From the NCBI GenBank assembly GCA_914767715.1, contig OU612066.1, forward strand, positions 15,443,001-15,507,000: DNA of 64,000 bases, given 5' to 3'. The DNA is from Membranipora membranacea. Taxonomy: Eukaryota > Bryozoa > Gymnolaemata > Cheilostomatida > Membraniporidae. How positions within the stretch are numbered: the stretch's first letter is position 1; each line of letters opens with the position of its first letter. This document shows positions 1 to 12,500 of this stretch, one piece after another. Position numbers and translations under genes: made by a program. A model generated the notes under the pieces. The model was given only the letters and a program-made list of their open reading frames with translations, was not told the DNA's origin and did no database searches.

Positions 1-320
1 TCCCTTCAAGATGATAAAATGCTAAAACACAGCACTTTCATCCAAACGCCTACTGTGTATATTTGAATTCCTGAGTGTCTGTAGTCTATAACTAAAAACA
101 TTCCTTAGTTTTTATACCTACCCTTATAATAACTTTCACTTCCCTGCTTCGTAGGCTTGAGAGATACGCCTTGTCCATCATACCTTTGGGTTTGACAATG
201 ATCTACCTGTGGTACCTATATAGTTCATGTTACGTTTTATCATTATCAACACATTTGCAACTTTAAAATAATATGCTTATTCCCTGTTGGCCTGTAGAGC
301 TTGCTCTGACAAAAGCCTCT

Positions 321-838
321 GTTTTGTTGGACTCTTGGTGACCATTTTCCCACAGGAATTTCCAGGCATGAAAATTAACAACACATGAAAGTAGAGCATG
401 CGAAGTTTTACACAAAACCAGTCATGCATCTGGTGGTCACGTCTCGTCGAAATGTTTTTAAAATATGGATATACTCTGGATAGTTTTGCGCTTGACTTTG
501 TTGGACTCTTGGTGACGTTTTCCCAAAGGAATTTTGAGGTATGAAGATTGAAAACACGTGAAGGAAGAGCATGAGATATCTTATCAGTCATGAATTTGGC
601 GGTCACATCTTGTCAAAATGATTTAACATTAAATAAATCTTTTTTTACACAAGATATATACTCTGGATAGTTTTACGCCTGAGTTTTGTTGGACTCTTGG
701 TGACCTTTTCCAATAGAAATTTTCAGGCTTGAAGGTTGAAAACACGTGAAAGAAGAGCATGAGAGATCTTATCAGTCATGCATCTGCCGGTCACATCTTG
801 TCAGAATAGTTTAATATTAAATAAATGTTTTACATAAG
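321..838. repeat. Three-copy tandem repeat, unit about 175-190 bp
   Basis: The phrase TTGTTGGACTCTTGGTGAC recurs near 325, 498 and 686. Each time it is followed by matching blocks: a GAATTT-type segment, GAAAACACGTGAA or a close variant, an AGAGCATG block, CAGTCATG and GGTCACxTCTxGTC. The second and third copies also share ATACTCTGGATAGTTTT before the unit and a TTAAATAAAT tail. The copies have diverged by substitutions and small indels. No coding function is evident. Confidence 0.8.
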
Positions 839-2045
839 TCAACCAAAATATTCAGGATGTAGCAGTTAAGTTAATTTTTTGCATCATTAGCTGCATGATT
901 AATGTAAATATAGCCCAGTTTTGGCAATGACTAGGCCGGGCATTCAACTCACTGCCACACTTCGGCTAAGGAATATATCCCAGAAGAGCTAAGACAAAAC
1001 GCACGTTGTCAAGTCACGTTTTGTTACCAATACCAAATGCACGGTTGTCATTCCTTGCCAAAGTAGTGGGAGTTAGGATATGCCTGTAATGTAATTTCGA
1101 TACCAAGAAAAAGGTTAGAAATAGTAATCAGGGATTTTTCAGTGTGATGTTTGTTTTGACGAAAGGGCATTGCTCGGTCCTCACTGATCACTCAACGAGC
1201 CTACAATACTGGGATACCCATATACTTAATAATGAATTATTTTGTCAATGGGGATACCGGACATGTCAGGGGCCATGTGAGATGGGCTCTGCAACAACCC
1301 TGTGTACTACCAAGAGCTACTCAGGTGCATATGGTCCAGCACCAGTGTCATGATCAAAACAACAATTTTGATTCATTCCAATTTCCCAGTTTACATTTGA
1401 CTCATCACAGAACTTTCAACAACAATTGGAAGGGATCAAAGAGATTTAAAATGATAGCAATAATTGAGGAAGTTGTCCAAATTGATGGAAAAGTGGTCAA
1501 TGATGACAGGGAAAACCCAAACCCTTTTGTCTATTCCTTGAAACTAGTTATCCACGGATATGAGCACCTTTATAATTACTAGTATCATGTGATTTGTGAA
1601 TTGCTTTCCACTGGAAAATTGTTGGGCAAATGGTATAGGACCGAAAAGGAAGCTCTGTTGATGGCTCAATTCCAGATACTATGATATCTATACATTTATA
1701 CCAGTTTCATGTTGAAAACACTGCCAATACTTGAAATTCAGTACTTTTCCTCTACGTATTACATAAACTGGAGGTGGCCAATGGAAATGGTTTCAGTACC
1801 AGGAAGGAAACATCATGTTCTCTCCTCTGTCATATCTAATGAAGATGAGAGAGTAGGTTTCCACCTATCAACTGGCGTATTCTAGTTGAAACAGCAGGTC
1901 TGGTGCGTGAGGCACACAGGTGTTGAGGACCCGCCACAGTTCACTGACTACTTGGGTTGTTGGATGTATCCCAACCTGTCTACCCCATGGGACGAGGCTT
2001 TTTATGACAACCCCTTTTTATGACAATATTAAACCCTTTTAACCC

Positions 2046-2116
2046 ATACACACATACATACACACATACATACACGCATATATACATACATACATACATA
2101 CACGCATACATACATA
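2046..2116. repeat. ACAT/CACA microsatellite
   Basis: A run of mostly 4-bp CATA units is interrupted by CACA and CGCA variants. It is a simple sequence repeat with no other content. Confidence 0.9.
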
Positions 2117-2375
2117 GCAAAAAGCAAGTCTTTTACTTACATATTCCAACAAATTCAAGAGGGGAGGGCCATAAAGTGTGAATTGCCTCATTTAAAGTAA
2201 GCACAAGGCAAATCGCAGTTGATAGTCATTTATCTGTAAGAATAAAGTACATTAGATTTAATTTTTTGTTATATGCCTTTCTTTGCAAAGAAGAATGTTG
2301 ATTTTCTGGAAAAAAGGCCCACTACAGAAGTAACTAACGACCAGTCATATTTGCATGTTCTTGAAGGAGTTGTCT

Positions 2376-2469
2376 CTTAGCGTCACGTTTCAGCTTCATA
2401 GTGACAATATTGTATATATAATATATATACTATATTGTCACTATGAAGCTGAATCGTGACGCTACTAAG
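2376..2469. repeat. Foldback hairpin with arms of about 45 bp
   Basis: CTTAGCGTCACG-TTCAGCTTCATAGTGACAATAT is repeated in reverse complement on the right, with small differences, around an AT-only centre. The arms could form a long hairpin. It is typical of a small non-autonomous DNA element, but I cannot identify a target-site duplication. Confidence 0.8.
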
Positions 2470-5400
2470 ATATATATATACACCACATAACAGGAAAAGC
2501 CTACGCAGTTGGTAGCCAGTTCCAAACTAGATTGTTTTCCATTGAAAATGGTTTTCTTCACATTTAACTTTATTTCAAACGTGATGCTTATGTCCGAGGA
2601 TGGTAAAAACAACTACGTATACTTAGCAATGGAGACTACCCCCTGACACCTCCACAGCTTCTCGAAACATCTCAAAGCAAATCTTGTTGTTGTTTTTTAC
2701 TTCTGTATTACAAGCTGTTACTTGAGTTCTATTACAGCATCTAACTGATGTCACTGCAGGGGATTAAAGCATCAGACTTTCACAGTTTGTCTTAGCATGA
2801 CGGGTGAGACTTCTTTTAATTACAGCAAAACGGCAACAACACCTTCCAGGGAGAAACTTTCCATTTACGTCATAGACAGAGGGGGGATTTTTATAAGCCA
2901 TTTATAGAATTATATATAATACATGGTGCTATATATGGTGATGTTTTCTTTGTTGGATTGCGCTGATACAGTAGTATGTTGATATGTTATTGTAACCTGT
3001 CTTGTTAACCTATGCTGTCTTGTTAAAGCTGGCGGCATCAACAGCAGCGAAGCAGACAAATTTGGTGTAAGGTGACTTCATAACACTCCAGAAAAGAGCT
3101 GGGCACACAAATCATAGGATCAAAAACGAGTAGTTACATCACAACAAAAGGATTAGCTACAGGATAAGTCCCTGTAAAGCTATAGAGAACCAGATCTTTC
3201 ATGTTATGATATCCACAATAGTTTAAAAATACTACGGCGATTGTTTTCAGAAAAGCTAAGCAAACCCTCAATAAAAAACTCATATTTTCGGTTTGATTCG
3301 CAAAGGAGATGCAGTGCAGTATCACAAATCGAAATCACTGATAACTCGGTCATAACGATAAATTGAATATCCAAGCATTCACGGATAGTATGTATGTATG
3401 AATGCCAGAGAAATGTCACCCAGAGTGCAACCCACGGTCACATTTTTCGAAAGATTAGTTTTAAGATTAATCAAGTTAGTCTACATACTAATGACATAAG
3501 CTTGTTTTGCTGCACTGCTTGAGTGGTTGATGCACGTGTTCTAGTAAAAGCCGTGCCATGTCAATTTTAAGCTGGTGAGGTTTGGAAGTTTAATACCAAC
3601 GCAAAGCCTTCGATGTCCGGGAACATTCTTTAGTGGAAGTAGCTGAGACTAATGCCTCACATTTCCCAATCGCTCTTATAAAAAAGTCCTTATTTGACAA
3701 ACAGTGCAAATCTATTTGAAAAGTAAAGGAAAAAAAAATAAAGGGACATCATTGGTTATCATTGCATATGTCATATGCAATATGTCCTTTCCAGTACAAT
3801 GGATTATTGTGCAGATACAAGCATATTTTCAGCAAGTTGTTTTGGTTGATACTGAGCTGATCAAACTTGCACATAACATCGATTACAAGTCTTGGGCCCG
3901 CTGCAGTTTTGTTGGGTTGATTTGTAAGCGAACTGAAATTGACATAAAAATTGTGGGTCACTTTATTTTCCCCTCCACTTGTGCCACCACTTGTTCAGCT
4001 AGAAGACTTACTTGGCCAGTTGTCATGAGTTTAGTTTGCGTGTGACTTCGATGGACCTCAAACCAACATCAATATAAGATCTGTCTTTAATTTAGCTGAA
4101 ACTGTTTAAGAGACGGCTGGCTGCTAGCATATAGAATATATGACTACCCAATTAGTCTTTTTCACCAATATCATATCACATCTATATATAGATCAGTTAT
4201 AACTTTATGTTTACTATTTAACAATATTTATAGTTACTATTATCATATTGGTAAGGTTACAAAACAGTTACTTTATTTTACTGCAAAACTGTCGACTATC
4301 GGCCTGTAAATATGTACTAAAATGAATGGGGAAGCGTAAATCGACCGAGATGATTCACCAAAGGAAGGCACGTGAATTTATTGCTGAATTGCTCGAGTTG
4401 TTAATGCATGTGCTCTGGTGATGGGCGTCAAGAGTACAATTTTGTTTTGATATGGAAAAAGGTATGCTACATACCACACCACAGTAATAAACCTTGATAT
4501 ATGGAGACATCCTTAGCGACAGACATTGAACTAAGCGCAGGCACTTTCAGATAACGTATCTCTGCTAAAAACTGAGTACCCTCATTAGATGCATAGTACT
4601 ATATTTCAGGAATGATGTATGAAGTCATGCTGTGGTATGACGCGGCACGGCATCCAGTATCCAGTATCACCCTGTTGTGTGATAATTTTAGTTATGTGGG
4701 AGTGTGGTGGGATAGGACCAGATAGAAGCTTACCCATGTTTTTGTCACATATGGTGATCGGTTGTTGGTGTGGCATTGAATGCATATGTTGTGATTTTGT
4801 ATATTTTGAGAGCCTTATATACGCTGGAGCTAGTTAATTTTGTAAATGAATGGACATCGTCCTGCAGTGTTGTTCTCTTTGCTTATAATTTTTTTATATA
4901 GGTTTCTTGAACAGGTGTCTTTGCATGTCATTTTGTTCAACTCAACATGTTGTTTCCTGCAACTTGGCAAAAGGGGGAAAGTAAATTTACTGGATGATGA
5001 TAACAAATATGGCGATAAAAAAAATCAGTATTAAAAATTATATGGTTTATGTTGTAGGTATAGTTAAGCAGCCTTGTCACGTGACCACGGTTTTTGGTTC
5101 TTTGAAATCATAAAACCCAAAAAACTTGGCCGCTTGACAAGGCTAATAGTAAAGGCTGAACAAAGTGACATGTAACCATATCTTTTTATATACTTTTAGA
5201 AAGCTCTCAATATCAGGATCTCAGAAAACACATTTTTAATGACGGCACGGCAAAATGTCAGGAAATGTTAGTATTCTATGGATAACTTGACTGTTCTATG
5301 AATATCGTTGGAGAAAAATGATGGTAGAATTCTTTCTATTATTGTTTTTAATATTCTCATTTCTCCCAGACATAAACTCAATTTTGAATGTTTCCACTAA

Positions 5401-5903
5401 CCACAAGCTATAATCTTTTCTGAACATCATTCAAAAATTCCGGTTTTTATCAAAAATATCACTTCCATACGAAACGTCCATAAATTTCCTAACAAATTCA
5501 AAATTGGTGCGGCTTTGTAACAGATGCACTTGATCAGGTTTGCATTGGGATATAACTTCTAGGCTATCGTGTTGGAGTGAAAAAAACTATGAAGACTTCC
5601 ATGATTTTACCATCGAAAGACAGGGCCTTAGTTTTCTTCTCACATGAGAGCCGGAATGATTTATCAAATGTATACTCTAATCCAGTTACACATTGCCATA
5701 GGGGGTTAGGGATTTTCAAAATTTCAATATTTCCACAAGCTAAATTCATCTTTTACATAGACAATCACTATGTTCCCATGTGTCAATTTTGTAAGGATTT
5801 CGGGAGTAATCGCCCCATGGAAACGGCATTAAAGTCAAATTGTGACGAATGACTTTTTGGACGCGAATATCCATACCGTGTTTATTCGACCTATTTCCTA
5901 AAT

Positions 5904-5997
5904 GGCGGCGTGGCTGAATGATTAGCGCGCTTGCACACCTGCACACATATTTTTCCAATCATGGGAATGGTTAGAATCCACTGCATTCTAACCATTC
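5904..5997 (+). other. tRNA-like SINE head or tRNA pseudogene
   Basis: TGGCTGAATGATTAGCGCGC (5911-5930) resembles the D-arm/A-box of a serine- or leucine-type tRNA. GGTTAGAATCC (5969-5979) matches the B-box consensus at all but one position. Their spacing suits a class II tRNA gene. The 5' acceptor strand GGCGGCG has no complementary 3' strand, so this is not a working tRNA. The B-box lies in a perfect 13-bp stem (5965-5977 with 5985-5997). A tRNA-derived SINE fragment is the likeliest reading. Confidence 0.4.
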
Positions 5998-6356
5998 GAA
6001 ATTGGAGTGAACCACAAAATCGAAGCATGGGACCATAGTGTATTACATACCTATTTTTACTACAACAACCAATCATAATTTATCTTGATTTCACAAGTTC
6101 CATAAGAATATAACCTAGAATAAAGCGCAAAATGTAACCAAGGTCTGAAATACGTGGCTAAGCTGAGAAAATCATGATTACATTGAGTCCTCTGGAAAGT
6201 AAGATATTTCTGATGGCCGTGACATCCCTTCATGGTATGTGACGTAGTTAATAGTTGGTATTTCATGATCTTGCTGTCAAGAGCATTCCAACGGTATATA
6301 AAATGGTGCCGCTGGTTGATACCATTACCATACCTGAATCAGCAAATCACTAACAG

Positions 6357-6362
6357 TTTATT
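6357..6362 (-). terminator. Candidate poly(A) signal of SLC25A21a
   Basis: AATAAA on the minus strand, about 225 bp past the stop codon of the carrier gene. This is inference from position and motif only. Confidence 0.4.
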
Positions 6363-6587
6363 CCGTTGCGAAACTGTCAACAATTGAGCGTCAATCTACG
6401 CTAAATTTATAAGTGAGAATGTGAATTGTCATCTTTTACCAACGTTAGTATAACACTAACGACATGATTTTCACATATAAATTTAGCACAGTATATACGT
6501 ACATCTGACGATATGACGCGACGCACCAACATGCTAATTTACATGTACTTACACAAGAATGATCTGGACAGGGTATGCTAGACATCT

Positions 6588-9500
6588 CTAGAAAGTTCTC
6601 TTGAGGTATTCGAACATATGCTCATAAACGATCAGCATAATAGCACCACCTGTAAAGAAATACCAAGAACTCTATCAGTTTATAGAAAGGGACACATGTT
6701 AGAAAAATGGGAGAGGTTATCAACCCCTGCTTTCAGGCCTATTATTGGCAGGGAAGTCGAGCAGAACTCATGTGTGTTATCATGAGCCTGTTCGCCCTGG
6801 GAATACCAGGAAAGTGCACTGGGGATCCTGTTTGTTAGAACGTGTTGTTTAGCAAATACACGTGCAAGGAATGCTTTCAAGAATTTTGGAGGCCATTTTG
6901 AACGCCCAAAAATAATTAAATATAGTGGAAGCTATCAGTTATAATCAATTTTAGTTTGTGACAAAAATGTCATGGGAGCTCTGACTCAATGATAGCTATA
7001 TAACTCAGCGCTGGTATTGTTACCCACACTGATATCAAGATTACCCTATTTAAGATGTGTATCTCTGATCACTAGAGTTAATTTAGTATGAGTACCTAAC
7101 ATGTACCCAACCCTAATTGTTAGAATTAAACTCAGACATCACACAAAATTCCTTGTGATGGTACTCATGCTAAGTGAATTAATTCACTCTCTATCGATCA
7201 GAGATATACATGCAACAGTACATCACGTGATCAGTGTGGCTGTAACCAGACTCCATTAAAGCCTGAACATACCAGGTCCAAGTCTCATAATCTTCGGTAT
7301 TAGTCCTTTGTACAACGCCATAACTCTGAAATAACAGAAACACATGAAAATTACCATTGGCTTTCACTCATCAACAAACTGGCTTGCTCTGTCCTACGAG
7401 AAAATTTCACCAAGAAGTAAACGGTAATATTTCATCACTATGTGATAATGCATAGGGGAAGGCGGGGTACGTTGAGCCAGTTTTTACATATTTGATTGTA
7501 ACATGCAGTTGAATTGTGCTAGATTAACAAAACTTGGCACTGAAATTGGTCAGCATGTCTTCCATCAACATGAGTGAGGTCAGAAACCTACTGCAGCAAG
7601 TAAAGGAAATATTGCTGTTCAAAACAAATTCGGGAAGCGGCTCAACGTGCCCCAAGCACGGGTCACGTTGAGCCGGGTCCGCATTTTGTATGGGGCACGT
7701 TGAGCCACCCTGTTATGGGCATCTCTTTGCTGGTAATACCTTTTGAATTCATCGCAACCATAAGAAATAAAGTAAAGCAACCAAATTCATTGCAACAGCC
7801 CATTTTTTTCACTCAATTGAACTATAAAACATAATTCGCAACACAAAATAAATTTCTGAAATATTTACGGTAGAAGAAAAATTGCAGACGGCAAACTTGA
7901 TGATAAGTGAAGGGAAAACTGAACTCAGAGTAATTGCTAATTTCATTTAAGAAACATCAATTCCAATGTTTTCGTTTTTGTGTATGTAAGTGTTGTCGAA
8001 CAGTTCAAACATAAACTTTATATACACTTGCATCATATAACATTCATAGTGCGGTGCATGGCTCAACGTGCCCCAACGGGCATGGCTCAACGTGCCCCAA
8101 CGGGCATGGCTCAACGTGCCCCAACAGCCTGGTTTTCACTTTCAACTCGAGTAAAACAAAATCTCTCCATCAGAGATAAGTTTAGATTATGTGAAATTGA
8201 GACTAAATATGATGTTATCACATGATAAAAGTTGCAACTTCTCAGTCACGCCTTGCTAGGAATAGATGACATTCCCGTCGATTAGCGCATTATTTACTTT
8301 TTACACTAAAAACGATGAAAAACTAAATAACTATCTTCCCTTAGTAGCTGTCTTTCTTTTTGTCTGCTCAAAAAGGGTGCCTTTGGTCTCATGACCTCTG
8401 ATGGAGGGGAAAACTCAAAACATAAAATGGTATTTGAAAAAAGTGGGGTGGATCAACGTGCCCCATGGCTCAACGTGCCCCGCCTTCCCCTACACGGAAG
8501 GTGCACAATGTGGAATGCAACATCACGTTTTATTCTTGCAGTTTTAAGCAAGGACATCATATTTTGGTAACAATTAAGGCCCATTATGAAGCATACGGCA
8601 GCAGGCGATTGAGAATAATATCATTGCGATACAATAGCACCAATTACTCAATATAACATTCAAACAAGAGCATTGACCAACTAAGGTAAAATCCCTTCAA
8701 TCGAAGTAATTAATGCTGACGTATAGAGTTCTTTGTAGACATGCAGTAGTCAGGGCCGTAGTTTAGAAAAAATGGTAGGGGAGGCAAAAGTCTGAGGCGT
8801 GTCTGAGGAACGACCAGTAATCTCCTCCCCGAGCAAATTGAGGCATATAATAAGCAAATCGAGGTTCAATTAAAGTGTTTTTAGGCCACTGTATTTAGCT
8901 GTCTAGGGGAGGCAGTGCCTCCCTGCCTCCCCTAGAACTACAGCCCTGGTAGTAAAGTCCTTTATCCGTTTTCCAGGTAAAAGAACTAAGCAACCGACTG
9001 AAAGCCTAATTGATTAACCTATTTTCATGCAAACTCTCCCAATATTGTTATGTCCCCAATTTTGTTTTCCACCTGGATTCTGACCTCTATCAGAAATCCC
9101 GGTGATCTATGCTCCGTATCATTGAAAAACTTGATTTATGTCAACTGACAGGGTAAAACAAGAATTTCGGCTGACCAGAGAAGACTGCTATCAATTAGTG
9201 AAAGGAGAAGGGCATTACTCTCCAAAGGGTCATTTATTACGCCGAAACCTTACTATGTGACAGAATGTTAGGTCAACCCAAACAACAGGAAGTCATTGCC
9301 ATGAATATGGGGAAACCGAGACGGCCATGCAGGTAGACAATAAGGTTTGTTTGGTCATATAACCACCCACTGTAAACACCAGGCTCATTCAACCAGACCA
9401 TTCTATTCTGGTGTAAAGGGCATTAGCGTGACAACGGTGGTCACCAGAGGGGACATCAACCAAATCAGAGGACAATGGTACTACCAGTGCAAATTTGTAA

Positions 9501-12500
9501 AGTTTCAAGGTTGCACCGGTGGTATTTTAGTGTGACGTTTGAAAGTCGGGAAACTTTCTGTTCTCTCTCCTGACATACGATAGTTGCGAGCTGCATTGTT
9601 ATATACGATCGTTCTTAGCCAAGTCAGTTGGCTTAAAAAAATGAAGAACAAAATACATGGTTGATATCTAAACATTCTTCGGAAGGAATCGATGAAAGTC
9701 TGATTCAATATCCTGTATGACGGAGGCTTAAGCCAAAATGACACACGGTACCTATATTCTTGCTAATTCTCATTGCATCAAGACTGAGGTAAACGTCAGG
9801 ACTTCTCAGGGTAGCAAGCCAATCCTTTTCCAAGGGAAAGTACAGATCTCTATGGCCAGAGCACGAGCATTGTTGCATCATTGCTCTGATTACGTGATAC
9901 TATTGCATGTATATCTATGATGGATAGAGAGTGATGATTTCACGTAGCTTGAGTACCATCAGAGGGAATCACCCGACACTTATTGAAATCAGGGGCGGGA
10001 ACATCTTATGTACTCAGACTAAATTGACTCTAACGATCGGAGAAACACATGCTATCAGTGTAGGCTTGATGTCAGTATGTTGCATAATTGCAGTTTTAGG
10101 GCTGACTCAAATGGATGACACATCTTCAGCGTCAAGAATGTCACACATATAAGTGAGCATGTCATTGCTCAACATATATTTTTGTGGTGTTGTGACCGTT
10201 TTGGACGCTGACGTTGCTCGACTATAACCTTGAGCGAAAAAACAGGCACACACCAACAGCATCATCGATGAGTATTTAGTAAATCTGGCACTGTACGGAA
10301 ATCCATCACCTTTTGGTAACAATAGAAACACAAGATGATACAATTTCAACAGCAAATGAGGTGTTTTTAGGGTAATTATGTTATCAAAAAATGTGATTAC
10401 CGATCGAACGGGTATTTACATCAATAATAACAATTGTGGGATATAATATGTAACAGCTTCTAAAAATCATACTGGGGAGTGGAGCCAAATCATGAGGGCG
10501 ATGTCCTTGTCTTCTACACATAATGACCTAGAGGAATTTGTCAACAAAAACTTCCAATCTCTCTTAGTTTACTAACCCGCAACCCTAGAAGCATATAGGA
10601 ATTTTTCTAACGCAATGACTATTTGACAAAGGACCATATAGCTTCAGAGGTGAATATAAACGTCATTTGCTAAGGCTATCGGCCATGCAGCCATGCAGCC
10701 ATGCAGCCATGCAAGTGGTTGACCACTGACGAAGACTGTTGGAAAGTACTATTTGGCAAGGGAGTTAGGCACAAGCCTGTATCATTATCAGTGAAGCAAT
10801 TTTCTACTCTTCCCATTTCTGCATCCTAAGATGTCAAAACCATTAACATAATTTACTCATTGAGGAATTTTTCCAAAAATCAAAGCGTTTCCATCTTATT
10901 TACACTAGCAACATTCTTACAACATCAGATGATCGCTGCTTACACAAATACCGTCGAGGTACTGCTGGCAAATTTCACGTTTACAAAGCACACACCACCC
11001 CACTGCTGACGTACAAGGCCCGTCTAAAATTAGATAGTTTAAACTATCAGACAGCTCAGCCTTCAAACAATTAAATGCCTTTACTCTCACATGTTCATTT
11101 GGCAGTGAATCAAATAAAACATTTTTAATTACTCTGATAATGTCAAGTTAAAGAAGGCGGCTTTCTTCTCAAGCCTTCAAAACTCCAAATTCTTAAGAGT
11201 ACAGTCCTCCACCGAAGCTATACAACATTATCAACATTTGGCAATGATATTTTTAGGGATAAGTCGCTGCATAGGAATGCCAGACGTCACTTCTGAAGAG
11301 AGTATGCAGGGCAGAATTAGGAGCCATCACTTATTTCTTGAATATAAAATTTTCCACAAAAACACGCACACATTAAACTTTCTAAAATCCTAATTTTCTA
11401 GGAAACTACTTGTATCATTTATCAGACTTGATGGTGTATACTAAAGTCCAGCCAAGCACAGACATGTCTATCCCGGCACAGATACTGTTACGGCTGCATG
11501 CTGTATAGCGGAACCCTGAACTGCAGAAAACTTCCTATTTTTAGCTGTGAAAGTGAGTTGGCGCCCTATACCCAGAGCCTAATTTGTGCAACTATATCCA
11601 AACAAACTAAGGAATATCAGGAATAATATACTCTTATTTTCACTTCTCTGGATCACTGATACCACCCTCCCTGCTTATACACCCTTCGATTTCATTCATT
11701 GAAGTGTAATGGATTGTCTTCTCTCGATTCTGAAGCAATTTGAAGATACACTTGAATAGACAATTGAGAAGATTTTGTTTACTCTCATGAATAAGCTGTG
11801 GATATTTTTAGAGCCATCATGTAAATAGGTATAAGCTAGAAGTCAAAATTGCTGACAGCTGCTAGGCTATCGTGTAATATTGGACTTTTCTTCACACGTT
11901 AGGAAATGGTATTATACCATATTTCTCTTTCATCTGACATTGCTAAAACCACCCTCACAAACAACTCCGGATACAGTGTTCACAATTTTGCAACCTTACA
12001 AGCGTTTGATCGTGAGTTACAACGCAAACTCTAGGCTTTTTATGGCTCATCTTCCTCACCGGCTGGCCATAAACTGAACTATTTTTGATCTAACTGGCGA
12101 GGATAAGTGTAAACATCTCGTTTCACAATCCTTTTAACCTACTGTTGAAGGGCGAGGCAGCGGTAAATAACGAAATTTTGATAAACTTTGCAAGCAGTAG
12201 TATTATGATAATGGGATGAGAGCTGAAATTCCATTCTACAAACCTTTTCGTTAATACTACTACTGAGATTACAAGAACAGCCAAACAGGGAAATTTAGAA
12301 ATCAAAGGAAGCTTTTGTCAGACAATCAAGCCAAGCCAAGAACAAAAATGGAAGCACTTAATTCTAAATCGAATTCCTTCAAGATTTCTGTTCATCAAAT
12401 TGTGAAAATATCTCTTTTGTTTTTCTCAGCCTCAAAAGGGCAGGTTTCAACCAATACTGATGAGCCAAAATTTTGAATGCACAAAGCCTTCACAAACCTC

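Larger units (their letters stand above)
1..6356. other. Gene-poor left flank
   Basis: I find no exon here that I can support on either strand. The open frames are short, resemble no family I know and lack a consistent chain of splice sites. The stretch holds the tandem repeat, microsatellite, hairpin and tRNA-like fragment listed separately. Its right edge is probably the 3' flank of the minus-strand carrier gene that ends at 6588. Confidence 0.6.

Noticed and set aside
1232-1582. 116-codon plus-strand open frame in the left flank
   Set aside because: No recognisable domain, no plausible splice partners, and similar-length frames occur by chance in this amount of sequence.
7980-8656. Open frames with MAQRAPTG repeats
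   Set aside because: They translate the 24-bp tandem repeat of a non-coding transposon-like element and have no flanking domain.
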